A stretch of 64,000 nt of DNA from Alicyclobacillus sp. SO9. GTDB taxonomy: Bacteria > Bacillota > Bacilli > Alicyclobacillales > Alicyclobacillaceae. The stretch lies in the NCBI RefSeq assembly GCF_016406125.1, contig NZ_CP066339.1, forward strand, positions 1,302,001 through 1,366,000. The letters are read 5' to 3'. The notes beneath the pieces are model-generated. The model did no database searches and was not told the DNA's origin. It worked only from the letters and a program-made list of their open reading frames with translations. This document shows, in pieces, positions 17,263 through 25,938 of this stretch (the first letter of the stretch is position 1; each line of letters begins with the position of its first letter). The translations under genes and the position numbers were made by a program.

Positions 17263-18935
17263 GTGATTGCGATTTCTTCCACCATCACTCGACTCTCCGT
17301 TGAGGAGATAAAGAGATTCAAAACACAAACGCGCCTTGCACGACGGTCTTTGGAACAGCAACCTTTTTCAAGATTACATCATTTGCTGAGATGGAATGTC
17401 TGGATAGACTACTCAATTGAAAGGGTGCTAAAGAACTCTGGTGCACATACACCCGGAGTCGATAACAAGGCAAAGAAAGATTACACTACGTCGGAAACTA
17501 GAGAACGACTGCGGGAGGACGTGAAACATGCGCTCCGCAGTATCCTAGAACCCATTTACGAGGGCAAGCAACACCCACACAGTTATGGCTTTCGACCGTA
17601 CCGCGGTACCCATCAGGCCATTGAGAGAGTCCGCTTTCTCATTGGCCGACTCGATACGACTGGGTCGTAGAGATTGATATTAAGGGGTTCTTCGACAACG
17701 TAGACCATGAAATCCTGCTGAATATTCTGCGCAGGACGATTCACGACCGAAGATTAATAAAAATCATCCGCAATATGCTCAAAGCCGGCCTCGTATATGA
17801 AGGAGAGTTCGAAGAAACTGACCTTGGCACACCTCAGGGTGGCGTAGTGAGTCCGATTCTTGGGAACCTATATCTGAATGAACTGGATGAATTCATCGGT
17901 AACAAATACGAATTTCTGTCACCCAGGGAAAGAAGGAAAGCCCCTATCCCTTGCTACATCGTCAGGTACGCAGATGACGCAGTCATCCTCTGCAGAAGCA
18001 AGGAACACGCCGAAACGATGAAGAAGGAAGTTTCGGAGTTCCTAAGTAACCACCTAAAACTTCAGTTGTCTGCAGAGAAGACACTTGTGACACATGCGAA
18101 AGATGGATTCGACTTCCTCGGATTTAACATCCGAAGGTGGAGACGACAAGGAAAAGACCGTGTCCTCGTTAAACCGAGCCGAACAGCAATCCAACGGTTT
18201 AAGAGTTCGGTAGCAAGAGATTCGAGAGCACTACAGATAGCACCCGGTACTGCTGCAATCGCGCTGTTGAACAAAAAGATTCGTGGTTTTGCTGAACACT
18301 TCCGAAGAGGGAACGCAAAGAAGATATTCAGTACCCTCGACAATTATATATGGTGGTTGGTGCTTCACAGGCTCAAGCAGAGAACCCGAGAACCGCCAAG
18401 AACTGTAGCACGACGATTCCTGTACCCCTACAACCAGGCGGCGAACCTCCCATACCACCGGAAGTCCACGGCGAAAAACTTTGAATTTAAAGACGATGAC
18501 GGCAATGTACACATGCTAGATAAGTTGGGTTTCTACAAAATAGAATACCCAGACAAATGCTCACAAAAGAATCCTTACGTGCTTGAAGACCGTGAATGGC
18601 TTGATGGGAACCGGAAACTACGTGAACTGATGAAAATTCGAGAGGCACGATTCATTCAGAAAATATATGGGCTATCTAAGAACTGGGCATCTTACCGAAA
18701 ACACGTGGTGCAACGACAGGATGGACGCTGTGTGAAATGCGCTCGCAAACTCACAGCCCGAACTACTCATGTTCACCATTGGCCACGCTTCGCAGGAGAA
18801 TGTCAATCCGAGAGGGAACTCATACCAGACTATCTTGTAGCCTTATGCATTCCGTGCTACAAGAAAATCCGACAGCAGAATGTACGCAAGAAGAAACAAG
18901 CGAGTCCTAACAACGTGCAAACAACACTACTTTAG
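17263..18935 (+). pseudogene. Group II intron 2 maturase, internal deletion plus frameshift
   Basis: The first piece (17263-17670) carries TPGVDN and YGFRPYRG. The second, in a different frame, carries IDIKGFFDNVDH, RYADDAVIL, DFLGF and an HNH domain (CVKC, HVHHWP, CIPCYKKI). The frame switches near 17655-17670, just before VVEIDIKG. In addition, the sequence jumps from a KHALRS segment directly to ILEPIYEG. It omits the region of about 60 residues with the RVYIPK and LGIP motifs (RT-1/RT-2) that members normally have there. Both defects make an active enzyme very unlikely. Splicing would depend on another maturase. Confidence 0.85.
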
Positions 18936-18940
18936 ATGGA

Positions 18941-18974
18941 AAGCCGGATGCGTCGAAAGGCGCACGTCCGGTTT
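18941..18974 (+). ncRNA. Domain V of group II intron 2
   Basis: The 34-nt hairpin AAGCCGGATGCG, GAAA-type loop, CGCACGTCCGGTTT carries the AGC triad at 18942-18944. It lies 6 nt after the maturase stop. Confidence 0.88.
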
Positions 18975-19038
18975 GGGGAAAGGCTCGGGCGCCAAACTGC
19001 CCCTTTGTCGGGGGTAAGTCGGCCCGGGCCTATTCTAC

Positions 19039-19066
19039 ACAAGAGAACGCTGACCAAACTGCATAA
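19039..19066 (+). other. Exon 3 of the intron-split short ORF
   Basis: The sequence directly after intron 2 completes the ACA codon and continues for eight sense codons to TAA (19064-19066), in frame with exon 1 and the micro-exon. Confidence 0.45.
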
Positions 19067-19192
19067 TTATCAAAAAAACGGTATATTTAGAGCATCGCGT
19101 TTCTCTGCATTTTTAAGTCGCGGAAAACAGATACGAAGTGTCACATAGGAAGAATTTGCTCCGTCTAAGCTATTGAATGGAGGAATTTGTGC

Positions 19193-19678
19193 ATGGAGCG
19201 ACATAAGACACTTATGGTGTCGGGTATAGCTCTATCTCTGATGCTTCTTGTGGTGGGGGGTGGTATGCCCCATTCGCCGAACTCAACGGAACATACTACA
19301 AGCAAATCGACCTCAATAAGACAGAACTCCACAGTCCCTGCCACAAACAATCAATCGCCTGCTGTGATACCTGATGGTATCCGTCAAAAATATGGCGAAG
19401 TCCGGAATGAGTTTCTGCTGGGGAATGAATGGGTAGTGACTACTCTTGGCAATCAAAACTCCCGTGGAGTCATTGGGATTTACAATTGTTCGCCGAAAGA
19501 CACTGCATGTCTAAGTGGGCAGAAACATCTTCCATTGGCCGCTTGGAAGTTCTATAAGCCACCGTTTGCTGGAGGAGTTACCTTACTGTTAAAGAGGAGA
19601 GATACACTTATCGTAGATAATGGTGGACACCAAATTACCTTCAGTATTTCTACACATCAGTGGATGAGCAAGCCGTGA
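19193..19678 (+). CDS. Secreted or membrane-anchored protein of unknown function
   Basis: This 161-aa product has an N-terminal hydrophobic stretch (LMVSGIALSLMLLVVGGGM), then a Ser/Thr-rich linker and a small domain with a CSPKDTAC pair of cysteines. There is no lipobox cysteine. The ATG at 19193 is preferred over the TTG at 19187 because GGAGGA (19179-19184) lies 8 nt upstream. The layout of signal, low-complexity linker and small domain recurs in the exported proteins at 22110 and 36437. I do not recognise a family. Confidence 0.65.
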   Translation: MERHKTLMVSGIALSLMLLVVGGGMPHSPNSTEHTTSKSTSIRQNSTVPATNNQSPAVIPDGIRQKYGEVRNEFLLGNEWVVTTLGNQNSRGVIGIYNCSPKDTACLSGQKHLPLAAWKFYKPPFAGGVTLLLKRRDTLIVDNGGHQITFSISTHQWMSKP

Positions 19679-19924
19679 AGAAATAAATCCTATAGATCTA
19701 AATACAGGAAGTTTCTTGTTGTGGGTAGGGTGTATGATATTAAGTCTATCTTGCCAATACGATAACTGGAGGGAAGTACACAAAACTCATCTGTCGCTCG
19801 AACAATGGTACTGGGCTTAACAGTTCATGCAATGGTGGATCTCGAGTCAAGCAAGTTGTACCTGAATTCCTCCCAAGCCGTGCACTATAAAAATTCCTCT
19901 TGTAGTGCGGTAACGGAACTCTCT

Positions 19925-20848
19925 TTAAACTTCAGACAGCTTTTGAACATCCAGCATGGGCGGCCGTCCGTACATACGGGCATATTCCCGGCTAAACTGG
20001 GACGGACTCTCGTAGCCTACCCGGAAGGCTGCCTCGGCGGCCTGTATGGTTTCGGTCAGCATCAAACGCCGGGCTTCTTGCAGACGCACGGTCTTTTGGT
20101 ATTGCAGTGGACTCATTGCTGTCACACGCTTGAAATGTTTATGAAATGCCGAAGTGCTCGTGTTCACGGACCCTGCAATCTGTTCCATGACTAGGGACTG
20201 ATTGAATTGTCGGTTGAGTAACTGAATGGCCTGTGCGATTTTGTATGCATGACTACCGATAATCGCGAATTGACTTATGAGGGGTCCTTGTTCACCTTGA
20301 AGCACTCGATATAGAATTTCACGGACTAGAAGCGGAGCGAGGACGGGAATGTCTTCTGGTGCACTCTGTAGTTCCATGAGCCGGACCAGGGATTCGATTA
20401 ACGCCGGGCTCGTCTTGTTCACAGTTATACCCCGACTTGATTCGGCCGGCACCGAAGCCGAAACAGAGGTTGGGTTGCTCATGTTTTTTACGATATCTAC
20501 TATGACATCAGCGTCAAAGTTCAGTTTTAAACTCAGGGAGGGTGTGTCTAGTGAAGCTTCAACGATTCTTCCCTTTATCGGCAGTTCGACGGAAGTAACC
20601 ACATAGTTCAAAGGATTGTACCTATAGGTTTCAGACCCCAAAGTGGCCGTTTTGGCTCCCTGTGCCACAACGCAAATGGATGGCGTATAGACAGATTCCA
20701 GCCGTTCTGAAGTGTGTGTTGCATGCATCAGTGTCAAAGCAGGCACGTGGGTTCGATGCGTACCACTAGACGGTGCATGGCGACGTATCAAAGACGCCAA
20801 TTGTGGCAACGCGTTTTCCATGCGTTGTGAGTCGTTGACTGTAGGCAT
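19925..20848 (-). CDS. AraC-family transcriptional regulator
   Basis: The protein has an N-terminal AraC_N domain (PF06719 type) and a C-terminal double helix-turn-helix, with FHKHFKRVTAMSPLQYQKTVRLQ and the second helix FRVGYESPSQFSREYARMYG. Regulators of this type often sit beside and control short-chain dehydrogenases or aldo-keto reductases. Here it is divergent from the SDR at 21042, which it probably regulates. I chose the ATG at 20848 because GGGAG lies 8 nt upstream; the ATG at 20863 has no ribosome site. Confidence 0.85.
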   Translation of the reverse strand: MPTVNDSQRMENALPQLASLIRRHAPSSGTHRTHVPALTLMHATHTSERLESVYTPSICVVAQGAKTATLGSETYRYNPLNYVVTSVELPIKGRIVEASLDTPSLSLKLNFDADVIVDIVKNMSNPTSVSASVPAESSRGITVNKTSPALIESLVRLMELQSAPEDIPVLAPLLVREILYRVLQGEQGPLISQFAIIGSHAYKIAQAIQLLNRQFNQSLVMEQIAGSVNTSTSAFHKHFKRVTAMSPLQYQKTVRLQEARRLMLTETIQAAEAAFRVGYESPSQFSREYARMYGRPPMLDVQKLSEV

Positions 20849-21041
20849 TTGAGTGACTCCCATCTAGGCATGATATCTGATATTTTAACCTTTCAGTATA
20901 GGTACACCGAGGAGAATTAGGCAAGGAACGGATAGGAATGGTCTAACGGTACGGCTTCAGTACTCCCTATAATCAATTTGTGAAACGCTACTCGGTCAAT
21001 GACCGGTATGTTTATAACAGCATTAGGGGAGTGGAACGTCA

Positions 21042-21779
21042 ATGAATTCAACTGGAAAAGTAGCCATTGTAACCGGAGCATCACGAGGTATAGGACGGCA
21101 GGTTGCGATTCAATTAGCGCAATCCGGAGCAAAGGTAACGGTCAATTACTTCTCAAATCGGGTGCAAGCGGATGACGTTGTAAAGACAATTGAGCAATTC
21201 GGTGGAAAGGCACTGGCCATTCAAGCAGATGTGAGTAAGGTGAGCGAGATCGAAACATTGTTTTTGGAGACCCTTAAGGAATTCGGGCGGGTGGATATTC
21301 TGGTTAATAACGCTGGAGTCATGGAAAACAACGCGCTGACGGATGTGACGGAGGAGCAATTTGATTTGCATTTTGCGACAAACGTGAAAGGGACTTTTTT
21401 CGCATGTCAACAAGCGATGAAGCATATGACGCAGGGTGGGGCAATCATCAATTTCTCGACGTCCGTCTCAGGAGCAACGCTCCCAACCTACAGCGTATAC
21501 GCCGCAACCAAGGGTGCAGTTGAGCAGCTCACACGTCAACTGGCTAAGGAATTTGGTCCCAGGGACATCGTCATCAATTGCATCGCGCCTGGGCAAGTGG
21601 CAACCGATCTGTTCCTTCATGGCAAGTCGCCTGAGTTGGTCGATTCGTTCCGTCGAATGAACGCGTTTTCGCGTCTTGGAGAGCCGGAGGACATCGCGAA
21701 TGCCATTGAATTGCTCGTTAGTGACAAAGCTCGTTGGATAACGGGACAGACGATTCGTGTGAACGGGGGGTTCAATTAA
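21042..21779 (+). CDS. Short-chain dehydrogenase/reductase (FabG-like SDR)
   Basis: This classical SDR of 245 aa has the cofactor motif TGASRGIG (residues 12-19), NNAG near residue 87, catalytic S in FSTSVSG and the YAATK catalytic pair near residue 150. The C-terminus WITGQTIRVNGGF is typical. It probably acts on a small carbonyl or alcohol with NADPH. The R in the region after the second strand (YFSNR) is only weak support for NADP. It is divergent from an AraC regulator and has GGGGAG upstream. Confidence 0.88.
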   Translation: MNSTGKVAIVTGASRGIGRQVAIQLAQSGAKVTVNYFSNRVQADDVVKTIEQFGGKALAIQADVSKVSEIETLFLETLKEFGRVDILVNNAGVMENNALTDVTEEQFDLHFATNVKGTFFACQQAMKHMTQGGAIINFSTSVSGATLPTYSVYAATKGAVEQLTRQLAKEFGPRDIVINCIAPGQVATDLFLHGKSPELVDSFRRMNAFSRLGEPEDIANAIELLVSDKARWITGQTIRVNGGFN

Positions 21780-21966
21780 CTGACGTGTGGAGCAGAGGGA
21801 GAGCGGACCACGCATCATAAGGTTGTGCGTTAGTCTGTTTTCCCCTTCCTCAAAATAGACGCAATCTAGGTGCACATAAAATGGATTACATGTAAATTTA
21901 TTTGTCTTTCCAACTTATAGTGTTATCGTAGATTTAAACGCTTGTACTCCACATGAGGGGGTGTCA

Positions 21967-22113
21967 TTGCATTTAGTTTTTATCAGGGTATCCGGTAAAG
22001 ATATGAGATTCTATACGATACGAATAGCAGTTGGACCGCCACTCTCTGAAGTAACTATTTTCAATATGGATACGTCTATGTGGTGTGAACGAAAGGAGCG
22101 AGTCATCGAGTGA
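21967..22113 (+). CDS. Possible 48-aa ORF coupled to the downstream lipoprotein
   Basis: A TTG start with GAGGGGGTG four bases upstream opens a frame of 48 codons (MHLVFIRVSGKDMRFYTIRI and onwards). It ends in a TGA that overlaps the GTG start of the next gene (GTGA). Ribosome site and stop-start overlap suggest translational coupling. It is the only coding-like stretch in the 330 bp between the SDR and the lipoprotein. No homology is recognised and it may be chance. Confidence 0.35.
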   Translation: MHLVFIRVSGKDMRFYTIRIAVGPPLSEVTIFNMDTSMWCERKERVIE

Positions 22114-22682
22114 GTCGTTATCAGCAATTTGCTACAGCATGCCTGACACTAAGCATCGCTGGAATTCTCGTTGGATGTGGTTCTGAAGGCAACGGGTCAA
22201 TTCCAACCACAAACAGTACAGGAACCACAGCGAAAGTGTCTTTATCAAATGATGCGTCCAATCATACTAAGATGGTTGCAAACAGCACAAACGTTCAAAA
22301 ATCCTCGTCGAATCCACTGTTTCAGACAACTTTGAAGTTGCCGAATGGTAAAGTTGTCAAGCCAAATAACTCTGTACGTTGGAAAGACTTATCTATTCAG
22401 CTTATCATCACCTCCCCTCAATCATACCGCGGGGTAATTGGTAACCATTCCACAGTCATCAGTCACACGAGCGTGTTTACTTCAGCTGGACCAGCAACAC
22501 TTGTTCTTAACAAACGGACACAACCAGCTGCATCAGAGTCCAATGCGGTGACTCATGAGTATTGGGTAATTGTAAATAGAAGTCAGTATGCCTATGCAAT
22601 CGATGCTACCGTAATGGGGAACCTAAAGAAGTCCAAGAGTGAAGTCATGCAACTCTTAAAACAATGGCAGATTCCCAATTGA
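22110..22682 (+). CDS. Lipoprotein of unknown function
   Basis: This 190-aa product has the signal peptide MSRYQQFATACLTLSIAG and lipobox LVGC, followed by an Asn/Ser/Thr-rich linker and a domain of about 110 residues. It should be exported and lipid-anchored. The GTG start has AAAGGAG 11 nt upstream. It converges on the membrane protein at 22699, with only 16 nt between the genes. I do not recognise the family. Confidence 0.7.
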   Translation: MSRYQQFATACLTLSIAGILVGCGSEGNGSIPTTNSTGTTAKVSLSNDASNHTKMVANSTNVQKSSSNPLFQTTLKLPNGKVVKPNNSVRWKDLSIQLIITSPQSYRGVIGNHSTVISHTSVFTSAGPATLVLNKRTQPAASESNAVTHEYWVIVNRSQYAYAIDATVMGNLKKSKSEVMQLLKQWQIPN

Positions 22683-22698
22683 CTCCTTTGCGACCGTC

Positions 22699-23421
22699 TC
22701 ACTTACGAATAAATCGCAGGGTGCTCTCAGTCAAACGTACTAGTCCCCACATTACGATAACTGCAGCAAAAGCGGCAGTGAACAGAATCCCTGCGATGAT
22801 GACACTACCTTGAATATGCAGCCAGATGGCGCCGGCATATCCAGCTGTGAGCGCCATGTGAGAGATGCGAACTGCTTTCGCTCGTATCGGTGACTTGTGG
22901 AGTCTACTGGTGAAAAATCCGCTTATGGCCAAAAGAACCAAGGCAATCCACGCACCCACTCCTGTGTAAAATTCCTCCCAACTGTTGGGCTGGTGGAATA
23001 AAAAGTACAGTCCATGAGCTGTTGCCGCTGCTAGCGTCACCCAACCGAAGAGGTTGTGATGGTCTTGGGCAAGCAGAACGATACGTCGTATAACATCCCC
23101 ATCTTTGATGCGCTTACTTCTCAATTTACGGAACAACCGTTTTGAAAACAGAATGAAGACGGCAGCCAGTCCCCACAGGAATCCCGAAATACCAATCGAA
23201 TTGCTGACACTTTCAAGGGTGCGACCAAGGATAAACATCGGACGAGCATCAATACTGAATACCGTAACTCCATAAACAGATTGAGCAAGGACAAGCAGAC
23301 TGGATCCCCAAATCACCCAAGTCATGATTTTCAGGCTCCGATTATGAAATACGTAGGGCAGCCCCCACAACACCACAAAAAATGCTGTGAGACCGCCTGT
23401 CACGGCGACAAACTTTATCAT
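22699..23421 (-). CDS. Six-helix membrane protein, ferric-reductase / cytochrome b-like
   Basis: Six hydrophobic segments are visible. Histidines lie in adjacent helices (DHHNLFGW and ATAHGLYF, then ISHMALT and IWLHIQG), the pattern that ligates b-type heme in ferric-reductase-like transmembrane domains. It lacks flavin and NAD domains, so it would need a partner or act as an electron conduit. The start ATG at 23421 follows GGAGGG at five bases. The ATG at 23439 has its ribosome site too close. Assignment is by helix and histidine pattern only. Confidence 0.6.
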   Translation of the reverse strand: MIKFVAVTGGLTAFFVVLWGLPYVFHNRSLKIMTWVIWGSSLLVLAQSVYGVTVFSIDARPMFILGRTLESVSNSIGISGFLWGLAAVFILFSKRLFRKLRSKRIKDGDVIRRIVLLAQDHHNLFGWVTLAAATAHGLYFLFHQPNSWEEFYTGVGAWIALVLLAISGFFTSRLHKSPIRAKAVRISHMALTAGYAGAIWLHIQGSVIIAGILFTAAFAAVIVMWGLVRLTESTLRFIRK

Positions 23422-23835
23422 ATTTACCCTCCTGTACATTACCCTCCCGACTGAATTCGTCTTCTTCTAAAGATGGCCTTCGCCGGGAAACGTATGACTA
23501 GTTACGGTGCCTTACTTTAATGAGTGTTGGTGCGGATTCCCTGATTCGGAGACCATCGACCATCGCAACACCATTTACTAAGCAATACTTATTAATATAA
23601 ACTTAGTAATTTAAACTGAATAATAGCTTGTGTAGCTTTCCGTGTCAAGGTCAGCAGTTCAGAGGTTTAAAACCCATGCAGAAGTCGTCGGGGCTGGCTC
23701 CGGGTGCGCCTGTCGATGAACGACATGGAACCTGCCCCGTGCTCCGAGCAAAGTAGCCGCGTCCCAGTATTTTTTCAAATTCAATGTAACCAATGGAGTC
23801 TGCAGTACACTAATAAAAGAGGGGGGAGAACAGGT
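23422..23835. other. Intergenic region upstream of the ECF sigma operon
   Basis: This 414-bp divergent intergenic region includes an AT-rich core (about 23570-23640) likely to hold promoters. I see no convincing small gene or RNA. A possible ECF-type promoter lies at its right end. Confidence 0.5.
23785..23811 (+). promoter_or_regulatory. Possible ECF-type autoregulatory promoter
   Basis: TGTAACC (23785-23791), with the AAC core of ECF -35 elements, is followed after 16 bp by CACT. The start would fall close to the GGGGGGAGA ribosome site of the sigma gene. This is weak pattern evidence only. Confidence 0.3.
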
Positions 23836-24339
23836 TTGGAGTCGCTCAGTCCGAAAGAAGCAGCCTCAGTGTTGTTTGAGAGGCACGGAGACGAGGTTTA
23901 CCGATACATACGTTACACCATAGGAAATGTTCCCCAGGCTGATGATATCCTCCAGGAGGTTTTTCTTCGCGTACTCCAGTCCTGGCATCGTTTCCAACAC
24001 CAATCGACGCCGAAGACCTGGCTCTGGGCAATTGCGAAGAACTGCATACGAGATTACTTTCGCAGCAGTAAACGGACAAACCAGCAGGTGCCCCTTGATG
24101 AGCAACTTCTTGATGAAACAAGCGGCGATTACCTCCTGAAACTCCAGCTTGAAGACAGCCTGCAGTCATTATCGGTGGCACACCGGGAAGTCTTCGTTGA
24201 ACGTATTATTCATGACAAGAGTACTGAAGAGACGGCACAGACACTGGGTTGGAGCGCGTCAAAAGTGAAAACAACGCTTCATCGGGCCATGAAGCAAATA
24301 AGGAAATCCCTTGCTGAAGGAGGCCACCATCGTGGATGA
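23836..24339 (+). CDS. ECF-type RNA polymerase sigma factor
   Basis: This 167-aa protein has sigma-70 region 2 (LFERHGDEVYRYIRYTIG, ADDILQEVFLRVLQSW, WLWAIAKNCIRDYFR) and region 4 (LSVAHREVFVERIIHDKSTEETAQTLGWSASKVKTTLHRAMKQI). ECF factors direct polymerase to stress or envelope promoters. The TTG at 23836, six bases after GGGGGGAGA, gives the usual ECF length; the longer frame adds 44 atypical residues. The stop overlaps the start of the next gene, the usual arrangement with an anti-sigma or membrane partner. Confidence 0.85.
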   Translation: MESLSPKEAASVLFERHGDEVYRYIRYTIGNVPQADDILQEVFLRVLQSWHRFQHQSTPKTWLWAIAKNCIRDYFRSSKRTNQQVPLDEQLLDETSGDYLLKLQLEDSLQSLSVAHREVFVERIIHDKSTEETAQTLGWSASKVKTTLHRAMKQIRKSLAEGGHHRG

Positions 24340-25105
24340 AACTGAAGAACTACGCAAGAAATTCCGCCCCCTTGCTCAGACCACGGTGCCACAGGCAGCT
24401 CGCGCGAGAGTCCAGGAGATGATTGATACCCATAATCCCAACAGCACTTCTGGCAAGAGGATTACTTTCGCCGAAATCTGGCGCGGTACAGGAGCAGTCC
24501 TGGCGGCGATGATCGTTGCTAGCTTCGTTATTCTTCACGTCAAGAATCCGCTGCCGTCTTACACGACTGCCGGGACAGGCAAGCCGGGGATTGAGGTGGG
24601 CTGGCAGTTCTCCCTCTTTGCACCATATTTCGTCCTTCTGGGCATGAGCGGGATACTGTTTTTGCTGGCATGGATTGGGCGCAAAACGGCGTTTGCACTC
24701 GCTTTTCGCTATCACAGTCTAAGTTGGCTTATTGGGTCAGGCACGGGTCTACGCTTGTACGATTCAGCGCGCATGCAGACCTACATTGCAATTCTCTTCT
24801 CGTGGGTTATGTTTGCCATCTTTGTAGCTCCCAGAACTACGAGCCCCTTTGTCGGGGTTGCGGCCTTCTTGCTGTTTTCCGCTCTGTGCGGGAGTCTCCG
24901 TTATCTGCTGTTTGCAGTTGTCGCGTTGCTGCTTGCAACGGTACCCGCATGGTGGATGACCGTCTTGCCTAGCAGCGGGATTGAAAGCTGGTATCGCTTA
25001 ATCTTTTTCAATATCGTATTTTTCATTATGACTCCAGGTTTAGTTCTCATCTCTAGTCGCAATGCAATGATTCGGCGTTTGCAAAAACGGAAAGGGGGAA
25101 GGTAG
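24332..25105 (+). CDS. Membrane protein, probable anti-sigma partner
   Basis: A cytoplasmic N-terminus of about 50 residues (MDETEELRKKFRPLAQTTVP) precedes about six hydrophobic helices. The gene starts at GTG 24332, 7 nt after GAAGGAGG, and overlaps the sigma gene by 8 nt, so the two are translationally coupled. Position and topology fit an anti-sigma factor that holds the sigma at the membrane. I see no recognisable zinc anti-sigma motif, so the role is inferred from context. Confidence 0.6.
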   Translation: MDETEELRKKFRPLAQTTVPQAARARVQEMIDTHNPNSTSGKRITFAEIWRGTGAVLAAMIVASFVILHVKNPLPSYTTAGTGKPGIEVGWQFSLFAPYFVLLGMSGILFLLAWIGRKTAFALAFRYHSLSWLIGSGTGLRLYDSARMQTYIAILFSWVMFAIFVAPRTTSPFVGVAAFLLFSALCGSLRYLLFAVVALLLATVPAWWMTVLPSSGIESWYRLIFFNIVFFIMTPGLVLISSRNAMIRRLQKRKGGR

Positions 25106-25107
25106 TT

Positions 25108-25815
25108 GTGGCAACCAGATGGGTTAAAGGTATCGGCGTGGTCATTCTGTTGGTGCTGGTCCTTGTGGCCGCCCTCTACACGTATTTCAACGGAACCTTT
25201 TGGGGACGGGCATCGGCTCAACGACAGATTCAAAAAGCCCTGCAGGCGGAGTATGGCAAGATGAAACTCCATCAGATAGGGGGAGCCTTATACAACTTTG
25301 AGTCACATAGGTATGATGCCACGGTGGTATTTGACAAGCGTCCTGGCGTCAAATACTTCTTCGAGTTAAACAAGGGTCAACTTACATACGATGGGACAAA
25401 TACCTTACGCGCGCCCATTCCTGTGCCCTATAACACCGGTTGGATAAGCAGTCCGACTTCTGTGCCTCCCAGCCCGGTGAAGGGGGTGTCTGTAACAGAC
25501 TTGAATTGGAGCATCGGAGCGGTCAGTCCTAAGAACCTCAGTATGGATAGGCAAAAATACTCTTTTACAGCGACTATTGAAAACCAGACAAAACAGCGTG
25601 TACACGTGACAAAAGTCGTATTATCGTTGCCTGGAAAACTGGGCCATCACTTTCTTTCGGGGGTGCAGACCATCTCTGTAGATAGAACTCTCAAACCAAA
25701 AGGGTATACCTCGGTGTCAGGGTTCTTTATCATCAAGACGAAGGGGATGACGAAACAGCAGATCCTCGGATTGGGTTCCATCAAGGCGAGGGATTTCACC
25801 GTTTATGTAGCGTGA
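25108..25815 (+). CDS. Single-pass membrane protein, sigma operon
   Basis: An N-terminal membrane anchor (VVILLVLVLVAALYTYF) is followed by an extracytoplasmic domain of about 200 residues with beta-rich character. The gene begins 2 nt after the previous stop, with AAAGGGGGAAGG as ribosome site, so it belongs to the sigma operon. Its C-terminal half (residues 130-235) has the alternating pattern of an Ig-like sandwich. I do not recognise a family. It could be a sensor or an envelope output of the sigma system. Confidence 0.6.
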   Translation: MATRWVKGIGVVILLVLVLVAALYTYFNGTFWGRASAQRQIQKALQAEYGKMKLHQIGGALYNFESHRYDATVVFDKRPGVKYFFELNKGQLTYDGTNTLRAPIPVPYNTGWISSPTSVPPSPVKGVSVTDLNWSIGAVSPKNLSMDRQKYSFTATIENQTKQRVHVTKVVLSLPGKLGHHFLSGVQTISVDRTLKPKGYTSVSGFFIIKTKGMTKQQILGLGSIKARDFTVYVA

Positions 25816-25938
25816 TCACGATAACTGTGAACAAGAGACTCCGTAATCATCTAAGATATAGTAAGCTATACCTATAGTCTCAGGAATTTGAGGGAACCTG
25901 GAGCGATAGAATCGCTAGGTTTCGTCAGGAGGATTGTT

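Larger units (their letters stand above)
16701..19038 (+). mobile_element. Group II intron 2 with decayed maturase
   Basis: The intron starts with the canonical GTGCG (stem GTGCGCC/GGCGC). Its EBS1 GTCGCT (16981-16986) sits in the loop of a C5/G5 hairpin, 280 nt from the 5' end, and pairs with IBS1 AGCGAC directly upstream. Domain V is at 18941-18974. Domain VI ends CCTATTCTAC, with the bulged A at 19032 seven bases from the 3' end. The ribozyme appears intact, but its protein does not. It lies 12 nt downstream of intron 1. Confidence 0.82.

Noticed and set aside
21800-21845. Possible terminator after the SDR gene
   Set aside because: It is an interrupted stem of about five pairs before TTTTCCCC, too weak to call.
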